A model generated the notes under the pieces. The model ran no database searches, was not told where the DNA came from, and saw only the letters and a program-made list of their open reading frames with translations. Both the position numbers and the translations under genes were made by a program. Shown piece after piece: positions 56,794 to 64,000 of a stretch of DNA of 64,000 nucleotides (positions within the stretch are counted from its first letter, which is position 1; every line of letters starts with the position of its first letter). The stretch comes from Limnanthes douglasii subsp. nivea (Eukaryota; Streptophyta; Magnoliopsida; Brassicales; Limnanthaceae), in the NCBI GenBank assembly GCA_036936605.1, contig JAUPFV010000001.1, forward strand, positions 122,458,771 to 122,522,770. The letters are read 5' to 3'.

Positions 56794-58272
56794 TTGCACT
56801 TGTCCGATCTCCAAGAAACTTTTGCCAACTTGGTAAAAGTAAATTTGAAATTAAACCCAGAAAAGTGTGTGTTTGGAGTGCAGTCCGGGAAGTTTTTAGG
56901 CTATATCATAAGTGAGCATGGAATACAGCCCGATCCGGACCAGCTAAATGCTCTTTTCCAAATGGAACCTCCTCAAAACATTAAAGAAGTACAGCGGTTA
57001 ACGGGGAGGTTAGCTGCCTTAAACAGATTTATCTCAAGGTCTTCGGATAGGTGTGCACCTTTCTTTCAAACTTTGAAGGGTGCAAAAGGATTCGATTGGA
57101 CCCCACAATATGATGAGGCTTTCAATGAGATCAAGAAGCACCTGTCCTCTCCCAAGACTTTGTTTAAACCAGTTGATGGGGAGACCCTCTTCGTATATTT
57201 GGCAGTTTCAAGTTGTGCCATCAGTGTTGTGTTGATAAGAGAGATCGGTGGTCATCCCCATCCAGTATACTACATCAGCAAAAGTTTGGTAGATGCAGAA
57301 AGGCGTTACTTGAAACTCGAAAAGTTAGCATTGGCCTTGGTAATAGCTGCCAGGAAGACGAGGCCTTATTTCCAGGCTCATCCCATCATCGTCCGGACTT
57401 CTTTCCCTTTGAAGAATGTCCTCCAAAAGGCAGACATTTCAAGTAGGATGACTAAGTGGTCAGTAGAATTGGGGGACTTCGACATAGATTTTGCTCCCCG
57501 AACAGCAGTCAAGGCCCAAGCTGTGGCAGACTTTTTGGTTGAATTCCACTCCGACAGGGATTCAGAGCAAACTACTGATATAAAAGATAAAAAAGTATGG
57601 GTCGTCCGAACAGATGGTGGATCTAGCACTATGGGATGTGGTGCAGGAGTATGTTTAACTTCCCCATATGGAGACAAGATGTACCAGACTATTTGTTTTG
57701 CTTTCAAGGCATCTAATAACGAGTCTGAATACGAAGCAGCTATAGCTGGGTTAAAGTTAGCCTACATTTGTGGGGCTAAGAGGGTCAAGCTATTAAGAGA
57801 CTCCCAACTACTTATCCACCATGCCCAATGCCAATCTGAGGCTAAGAAGGAGCAACTTGTGAAGTATTTACTCCTCCTCAAAAATGAAGCACTTAAGTTT
57901 AAAGGTGTTGTCTATGAGCACATTCCCCGGACAGAAAATGAGTTAGCAGACTCATTGGCAACCATAGCATATACGGAGTCATATCCATGGATCCATGTGC
58001 TCGAAATCCCCTCCATTCAACTTAGTAAGGGTAAAGAAGAGGAATTTTTTGAAGTACAAGTGAAACAACCTCAAGACTGGAGGTTTCCTCTCATGCAATA
58101 TCTCTCCGATGGTGTCGTGCCTCCGGATAAGTCACTAGCCAAAACATTGAAACATAAGGCTCGTGGTTTCATCATATTGAGAGAAGTGTTGTACAAAAAG
58201 TCCTATAGTAAACCTCTCATGCGCTGTTTGGGGGATGAAGAATCACAAGTGGTCCTCTCCGAATTGCAATAA
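56794..58272 (+). pseudogene. Tat-E RT end, first RNase H and archaeal-type RNase H
   Basis: Open for 492 codons in the same frame as the RT above. Residues 1-110 finish the RT/connection (GYIISEHGIQPDPDQ, LTGRLAALNRFISR). Residues about 135-255 are the first RNase H, where YLAVSSCAIS replaces the first catalytic Asp, as in tether-type domains. Residues about 268-395 are the archaeal-type RNase H with all acidic residues visible: Asp274 (TDGGSS), Glu312 (NNESEYE), Asp336 (RDSQLL) and Asp386 (ELADSLA). Residues 425-492 align with the integrase linker (QPQDWRFPLMQYLSDG, ending SQVVLSELQ). The stop at 58270 lies at the junction where integrase has been removed. Dual RNase H is the diagnostic trait of the Tat lineage. 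Confidence 0.92.
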
Positions 58273-58573
58273 AGGGAGAGGGTTTTCTAAAGCTAGTGGT
58301 TGTGACTCCTGGCTCGAAAGTAGGCACCGATTCCTGAATTGAGGAACCGGAGATTATAGGGGAGAGAGTGGTTTGAAATAGTTTTCTAGGCTTAGTGCCT
58401 TTAGAAGAGGACGAGCCTCTATCTGACTCAGATGCAGAGGTGATAGGTCTGTCAACAGGCGAGGCAGGTAACCCTGCAGCAATCCGTCTTTCTCTTTCGA
58501 CTTTTTGAGCCTTCTCTAACTCAGAAAGGTTAAGCCACCCGCCTTTGACAAGAGCGTTCCTCGCTGTAAACAT
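58271..58573 (-). pseudogene. Tat-E antisense gene, 5' part
   Basis: The open - strand frame from the ATG at 58573 reads MFTARNALVKGGWLNLSELE, then KAQKVERERRIAAGLPASPV and a Ser/Pro/Arg-rich region (SDRGSSSSKGTKPRKL). It matches the antisense gene of Tat-B (44553 down) from its first codon. It is cut at about 58271 by the same deletion that removed integrase; the open frame runs on antisense into RNase H DNA by chance. The open frame also extends upstream of the ATG (to 58759), but the TATA box and homology favour this start. Confidence 0.75.
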
Positions 58574-58673
58574 AAACTGTTGAACTAAGTTTTTTTGCTT
58601 TAGAGAGAGAAAGCTTTGAGAGTTTTTACAGAAGTAAGTTTGAAGGAGATGGTAAAACAGTAGAAATGAGTTT

Positions 58674-58682
58674 GTATTTATA
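58674..58682 (-). promoter_or_regulatory. TATA box of Tat-E antisense gene
   Basis: Reverse strand reads ctataaatac, about 100 bp upstream of the ATG at 58573. It is followed by ctactgttttacc and a CT-rich leader (agctttctctctct), both with counterparts in Tat-B at the same spacing. Confidence 0.7.
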
Positions 58683-58994
58683 GTAAATCTGAAAAAGCAG
58701 TTGATTCCTAGGAGAATTCGAAAAGTTTGGCAATAATTAAAAGACGGCGCTGATGTCACCCCCTGTAATCAAAGAGGTTGCTTTTCGAACAAGGTGGGTT
58801 CGAGATTCAAGGTGAAAAACGGTTGAAGCAACCAATCAGAGAGCGACACGTGTCCCACGAACTCTGGCAAAAACCGTTTTGAATTCATCAAGCTTTATCT
58901 GTCCGGATAAACCCTTAGACCTGTCCGGATTAAAACTACCTCTGACGTCGGACTGTTTTTCAGATCTTTGGCAAGGATACTTGCACAAACACCT

Positions 58995-59008
58995 AAAAAA
59001 GGGGCTCC
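58995..59008 (+). other. Tat-E polypurine tract
   Basis: aaaaaaggggctcc immediately before the 3' LTR start tgatgagtcc at 59009. Confidence 0.85.
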
Positions 59009-59437
59009 TGATGAGTCCGAATTCTGTGTGCTCCCCGGACAAGGACAGATCGGTCCAAGGCCTCCGGACCGGACAGATCACACGAACCGGACATATCATT
59101 TTGAACACTATGACCACAGGACTGTTCGAACTATGACAAAAGTACTAAAAAACCTAAACACTTCTTGACTAAGCTACTTGCTCTCCTACTTAGAGCTCAT
59201 GGGTCTTTGAACATGAACCAGGTCCATTAAACATGACCCGAAAGCCCATAAGGGCCCAAACATCAGGGTATAAATACCCAACCACCTGCATTAACTGTGG
59301 GTAATGAGAATTAACTGCTACCAAGCTGCTTAATTATCTCTCTACTCTCTACTCTAAACACTTAACACCCACACACTACCATAAAACACCAAGTGAAATT
59401 ATCAGCCTACCCTTTTAGGCAATTATTATCCACACCA
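59009..59437 (+). repeat. Tat-E 3' LTR (429 bp)
   Basis: Ends tattatccacacca, followed by aactt. About nine substitutions and a tt insertion (near 59413) separate it from the 5' LTR. Confidence 0.94.
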
Positions 59438-59442
59438 AACTT

Positions 59443-59790
59443 GACTTTCATCCTTATTTTTCAGATCAAATATAGTGTTGTTACGTAGTTCAATTTTTTT
59501 ATTGTTACTAGAAAGAATATTTTCTTTGTTAATCTGATTGTATCCTTTGTTTTTTGGCACAGGTGGATACTCAACATCTCAAATGTTCATGTCCTCCTTT
59601 CTTTGGATAACTCATTTGCTTTTGAAAGTTTACATCCTGTAAAATATTATTTTCCTTCAATTTCTTTGTCTATATTGCTTGTTGCATGCCTGAAAAAGTT
59701 TCAAAAAAATTCATGTTGTTATAGAATGCATTGGCAAAGAGCCAGTTATTGGCCTCAATGTATAAGTTAGTTGGAAACTAATACTTTAAA
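59443..59790 (-). pseudogene. LINE-C ORF1, N-terminal part
   Basis: The reverse strand from about 59590 reads PPVPKNKGYNQINKENILSS, then NNKKIELRN and FDLKNKDES up to the Tat-E junction. Without Tat-E and one aactt copy, the frame joins directly onto the DUF4283 part at 55381. Further upstream (59590-59790) the frame is broken; the start codon was not identified. Confidence 0.72.
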
Positions 59791-60187
59791 ACTCTTTTTT
59801 TTTACTTCTTTAACCTATTCTTCGAGCCTTTCAGCTTCTGAACTTATAAGTTTACCGATTTTAGCGTATTGATATACTCCTCTAAAAAAATTAATTAATA
59901 AATTGTTAACTCTTTAAATAAAAAAAAGTTTAAAAAATGTAATTTGTTGAAAATCAGAAATTTGAACTCATATATTCAAATATTTAATTCCAAAATGAAT
60001 TCTTAAAATATTTAAAAAATTAGTTTTCTAATTTTATATAAAACTTTTAAATAAACAGATATTAATATTATAATATAAAATCTGAAAATGTTATTTAAAA
60101 GTTAAAAAGTACCTTAATTAAATTAAATAAAATATTATTAATTTCTTATACTAAAAAATTAAATTAATTAATTTATTAATCACCCTA
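59791..60187. other. AT-rich spacer
   Basis: Extremely AT-rich with no recognisable feature, between the 5' end of LINE-C and the 3' tail of LINE-D. Confidence 0.45.
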
Positions 60188-60599
60188 CTTTTTTTGGCGA
60201 AATTGAAAGATATATTAATTCCAAACTTGATTACAACAAAGATAAGACTATAGGGGCTTAAAAGCAAAGTTCCCAAAAGTCTTAATTAAACGAAAAATCA
60301 AGAGTCGTTTAACCCTTCATCTTCAACCTCTAGATCTTCTGCTAGAGCTTAGGAAGAAGACAACCAACAACGAAAAAAAACTCCATCACCATCAAAATTA
60401 GGTGTCTTCTTGAACTTACTTAACATACCCAACCCCCATACTTTCTAGCAGAATAATTAATAGAAATTCCAGCGGAGCATCTAAATTATTCACCTTAATA
60501 TTCTGTTTGCACTTGATCGTTTATTTCGAGAGTCAGTCCGCTGCTCTATTTTGGATTCGAGTAACAAATTTTAAGGTCATCTCAGAGTGAGGCTTCTGC

Positions 60600-61058
60600 A
60601 AATTGTTAGCCATGATTTCAGGTACGGTGGGTATTTCTTTTTTGCGATAAATTCTACTAATCCTTTGCAGTCTAACTCAATGTCGACTTTTTCGAGTTCT
60701 TTTTTCGACAGAGCATAAGACCCTCCAATAACGCCTGAGTTTCAGCAAGGAACAGAGTAAACTTTCCAAACGTCTTTCACTTGCCAGTCACCAGATCACC
60801 CGTCGAGTTTCTAACAACTAACCCTCCAGCCACCTCACCATTCGGATTACAAGCTGCATCAACATTCAGCTTCATCCTATCACCTTTTGGATGAGTCTAT
60901 TTCACGTAAGTTATCTTCCTGATCTTGTCAAAATGAGAACTGTAACCCAATGTTATACTTGCATCATAAGCATTTAACCAATGATTTTTGGTTAGCTTGT
61001 TTGAAACGTCCAAACCATACGAAATTTTATATACATAGTGAATCGCAGATCTCATTGA
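60600..61058 (-). pseudogene. LINE-D RNase H remnant
   Basis: Reverse strand about 60780-60885 reads MKLNVDAACNPNGEVAGGLV, then VRNSTGDLVTGK, a stop, and KTFGKFTLFLAETQALLEGL (about 60700-60760). The first catalytic Asp (NVDAA) and the Glu (LAETQAL) are in place. Two or more stops downstream break the remainder. Confidence 0.82.
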
Positions 61059-61436
61059 TCAACTTTTCATTTTGAACTTTTGATCATTTCTGCATTTCCA
61101 CACAATCCAACATATAATCAGGGGAATCACATAAGTAATATGGACTTTACACTTAGAAAACCAAAACAATTCACGAATGATATGATTTAATGTCATATAA
61201 TTTTCGATTTTGATGTTAAATAACAGACTAAAGTGCTTCCAAATGCTCCAAGCAAACTTGCATTTAACAAATAAATGGTTTTTGGTTTTACAATTTTCGC
61301 AAAACATGCACTTGGATGCAAGACTAACATGTCTATCTTGTATAATTGAATCAATTGAGATGTAGTTTCTAATTAGCCTCCATAAAAAGAAAGAGTACTT
61401 CCCTAGAGTAAGTTGATTCCAAATTCTCTTGAACAA
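61059..61436 (-). pseudogene. LINE-D zinc-finger region (zf-RVT)
   Basis: A 125-codon open stretch: IWNQLTLGKYSFFLWRLIRN, then ISIDSIIQDRHVSLASKCMF, CENCKTKNHLFVKCKFAWSI. The Cys and His ligands (C-x2-C, H, C) are complete. It is normally followed by RNase H in this LINE group, as here. Confidence 0.88.
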
Positions 61437-61784
61437 AGTAGATTTGTTGTAGTGCCTTCTAGTGTGTTCCCAAGTATTTCTTGTATTAAAGTCAGAATTA
61501 GGAGATTCTGACCAAATTAAGATGTCCTTCTTAAGAGGGTTAACCTTGAAGAAATAAATTTGAGTTATTATGTCAACACTAAGGAAGCTATTGAGAGTTG
61601 AATAGTCCCACCTCCCATCTTTCCAGAAAGTGTTAACTTTCTGATCAAGAAATCAGACTTTAGTAGTAGGGTCTTTATAGTCTATGATTGGAGCCTAATT
61701 ATGCCAGTTGTCCACCCAGAAATCCACATCTCCACTTCCAAGAATCTACATGAACATTAGATTCAGCACTGTCTTTAATAATTT

Positions 61785-63488
61785 TCAATCTTTTCCAAAA
61801 AGAGAGTTAGTTTTATTGTAATCAGTTTTAAAGGGATGTATTGTTTTGTTATAAATGTTATTCATCAAATTAGACCATAGAGAATCATTTTTCTTATATC
61901 TAAACCAAAGTTTCTTAGAGAGAGTATTCTGAATATCAAGTAAATTCCTGATATTCAGACCTCCCTCATCAAAAGGTCTACAAATCCTATGCCAGTTAGA
62001 CGAGTGGATGCATTTAGCATCCATCTTATACCTCCAAAGAAATTTATTAAAAGTCATATCTAGCTTTTTTAGTACAGTTAAAGGAATTAAAGTACTATGC
62101 ATCCAGTAATAAGGAATTTCCATGAGAATAGTGGATATAAGAGAAAGCCTTCCCCCGAAAGAAATGAATTTGTTATTACATTCAGCAATCTTTGAGTTGA
62201 CATCATCAATCAGCTTGCTAAAAAAATTTCCTTTGTTGTTGCAACTTAAGTTTATTCCCAAGTAGCTTATGGGGAGGAGATCAGTTTTGAATCTAATACT
62301 TACTTCCAACACAGATATCTTGATTTGTTGAAGTTTGCTTGAGGTAATTATTTGAGTTTTATCCTTGTTTATAAGCTAACCTGAAATCCTTTGATACTTA
62401 TCTAGAAAACAAGATAACAACCTAATAGATGAGTTTAGACTGTTTGTACATACTAAGATATCATCAGCAAATAGATGCTAGGAATAACCATAAATGATCT
62501 AAAAGCAAATTGCATTGGTTTATTTTGAGTAAAGAGATTGATTAAGCCACGAATAATGACTTCTTCACATATTATGAAGAGGCTTGAGGACTAGGGATCA
62601 CCTTGCCTCAAGCCCCTTAAAGTCTTAAAGAAACCATAAACCTTCCCATTAATGAAGATAGAGATACTGAAATCCTTAATCATGTTATAAATCAGATTAA
62701 TAAATTGAACAGAAAAACCAAAAAGAGCCAGAACCCTCTTCATAAATGCTATTGAAATCATGTCAAAATCTTTTGACATATCCTGCTTTACCATGATGTT
62801 ACCCTTAGATGGTTTTCTGTTGAAATCGAAAGCCATCTCCTTAGCAACTAAAATATTATCATGTATATTCTATTCCTTACAACGACACCATGAGTTCTAA
62901 TAATAATCTTGGGCAGAATACTAGATATCCTATCATTTATAAGCTTATAAAATATCCTATTAATCATAGTACACAAGCTAATGGGGCAGTAATGGCTCCA
63001 ATACACAGGGTTTTGAGATTTAGGAATAAGGCACAGGCCCGTAGCTAAGATCCCAGAAGGAATATCATGCCCAGATATAAAAGCATTTGTGGTATTAATT
63101 AAATCTATCTTAATTATACCCCAACAAGCTTCAAAAGAGAGAGATTGTACCCATCAATCCCAGAGGCACTAGCAGTGTTTATTGAGCTTATAGTAGACCA
63201 TAACTCATTCTCATTAGTGGCTTTCATCAGAGCATTATTTTCATCATCAGTTATGATATTGGGAATAGAATACATTATAGGATCATTCAAACATTGATTT
63301 TCCACCTCAAGATATTCATAAGTTTTCTTAGTGTAGAATATCTTGAAGTACTTCTTCGCAGAAGAGCCAATTTCATCAGAATTGAAAATCCAGTTACTTT
63401 CTTCTTTTATGCATTGAATGGTATTCTTCCTCCTCTTTTTAGAAACAAATGCATGGAACATTTTAGTGTTTCTATCACCATTAACCAA
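61785..63488 (-). pseudogene. LINE-D reverse transcriptase
   Basis: 63114-63488 (124 codons) starts GDRNTKMFHAFVSKKRRKNT, the RT N-terminus. 62591-62836 reads NIMVKQDMSKDFDMISIAFM and FFKTLRGLRQGDP. A stop follows, then the catalytic FADDI in a frame at about 62445-62475. 61785-62312 (175 codons) holds the post-palm region: ISYLGINLSCNNKGNFFSKL, FGGRLSLISTILMEIPYYWM, NKFLWRYKMDAKCIHSSNWH and FDEGGLNIRNLLDIQ. Several frameshifts between pieces. It is more intact than LINE-A or LINE-B. Confidence 0.88.
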
Positions 63489-64000
63489 CCGAGAATTATA
63501 AGTTTTTTGCTTCCAATACTCCTCATCATTTCTAAGAGCCTACGAGTATGAACTATTAGCTTTCTTCAGGTTCATTTCAGACATATTATTATTGGTATTA
63601 GTATGAAGCAATTCAACTTCCTTAACCATCCTTTCAGTCTCCTTAACATTACCAAAACATTCATTGTTCCAGGCCTTTAGACATCATTTAAGTCTCTTTA
63701 TCTTAAACCAGAAAATCTCACTTGGCAGGCCTTTAATATATATGCACTAATTCATTTCAACAACCTTTAAAAAAAAGGATCATTCAACCACATGTTCATG
63801 AATTTAAAACTCCTTTCCGTTTTGTTGAAACTATTTGAATGATTATTCATAGCTTTAATAAGAATTGGGGCATGGTTAGAACAAGTTGTGACCATGTGAA
63901 AGACCTGAGTATTGCTGAAAAAAAATTTCCAGTTAGCATTGTGCATGGCTCTATCGAGCCGGTTCCATTTCATGCCTCTGTTCCAAATAAACTTAGAGCC
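63489..64000 (-). pseudogene. LINE-D endonuclease C-terminal part (partial at window edge)
   Basis: 63767-63973 reads MKWNRLDRAMHNANWKFFFS, then FHMVTTCSNHAPILIK, the end of the AP-like endonuclease: the LDRA motif and the SNHAPIL block, where the usual SDHxP Asp is Asn, so catalysis would be impaired. It continues beyond the window. Confidence 0.82.

Larger units (their letters stand above)
55387..59437 (+). mobile_element. Tat-E: young, internally deleted Tat-lineage retrotransposon (4.05 kb)
   Basis: LTRs 55387-55813 and 59009-59437 with perfect aactt duplication. Internal parts: primer-binding site, short gag start joined directly to the pre-RT region, RT, first RNase H, archaeal-type RNase H, then the 5' part of an antisense gene and a polypurine tract. 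Most of gag, all protease and all integrase are absent. The LTRs differ by about nine substitutions and one 2-bp indel, so the insertion is recent. Inserted in LINE-C ORF1. Confidence 0.95.
60189..64000 (-). mobile_element. LINE-D: nearly complete ORF2 with RNase H, runs off the window
   Basis: Reverse-strand LINE. The 3' end is at 60189-60195 (short poly-A, seen as ttttttt). 3' UTR about 60196-60600, RNase H about 60640-60990, zf-RVT 61059-61436, RT 61785-63488, endonuclease end from 63767. Domain order is as in LINE-A; it is a member of the RNase H-bearing plant LINE group. Confidence 0.9.

Noticed and set aside
58217..58759. 180-codon - strand ORF taken as a single protein
   Set aside because: Only the part from the conserved ATG at 58573 down to about 58271 matches the Tat-B antisense gene; the rest is upstream leader and chance reading through RNase H DNA.
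1..64000. Host protein-coding genes, rRNA, organellar inserts or telomeric repeats
   Set aside because: I looked for spliced host genes, rRNA motifs, plastid or mitochondrial genes and ttaggg/tttaggg runs and found none that could be supported.

Overview
This window is plant nuclear DNA, most likely repeat-rich heterochromatin of a eudicot with a large genome; the species cannot be told from the sequence. It is AT-rich. Everything I can identify is a transposable element or a remnant of one. I found no host gene, rRNA or tRNA gene, CRISPR array, or organellar insert. Most coding stretches carry many stops and frameshifts and are therefore annotated as pseudogenes.

Layout, left to right. 1-2656 is a decayed Ty3/gypsy Tat-lineage pol (RT, RNase H, archaeal-type RNase H, integrase) plus LTR on the + strand. 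It is the mirror of 11987-14643 on the - strand, so the two form arms of an inverted duplication about 9.3 kb apart. Between the arms lie + strand gag pieces (2775-4160), an old - strand Tat element (Tat-C, 4170-9936), a + strand LTR (10515-10841) and a diverged 250-bp direct repeat (11133-11625). The - strand element Tat-D continues from the second arm through protease and gag to about 17.6 kb. A 91-bp minisatellite (18395-18825) and a 1.1-kb foldback element (19890-21007) follow. Next comes a 3.07-kb tandem duplication (21322-27226) that carries the 3' end of a hAT transposon twice.

27227-47000 is a deeply nested cluster. A - strand Tat element (Tat-A) was hit by a solo LTR in its protease (45938-46293, target duplication GTACT). 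It was hit again in its reverse transcriptase by Tat-B (28779-45382, target duplication ATATT). Tat-B was in turn hit by a 10.6-kb Athila-like element (30718-41320). The Athila copy is the best preserved large element: both LTRs, a tRNA-Asp type primer-binding site, gag, protease, RT, RNase H and integrase, with three in-frame stops, at least two frameshifts, one mid-integrase stop and a lost catalytic Glu in integrase.

47534-64000 is dominated by LINEs. They are a 5'-truncated LINE-A (- strand, 17-bp target duplication), LINE-B (+ strand), the 5' half of LINE-C (- strand) and most of LINE-D (- strand, running off the window). LINE-C ORF1 is split by Tat-E (55387-59437, target duplication AACTT), a young internally deleted Tat element.

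The most interesting biology is in Tat-B and Tat-E. Between pol and the 3' LTR both carry a gene on the opposite strand with its own TATA box about 100 bp upstream of a conserved start. In Tat-B this antisense gene can be followed for about 1.4 kb, through a domain resembling the 'putative gypsy type transposon' (Transposase_28) family and a 76-bp intron with consensus splice sites. Antisense extra ORFs are known in Tat-lineage elements, so the class is not new, but the promoter and intron structure here is worth study.
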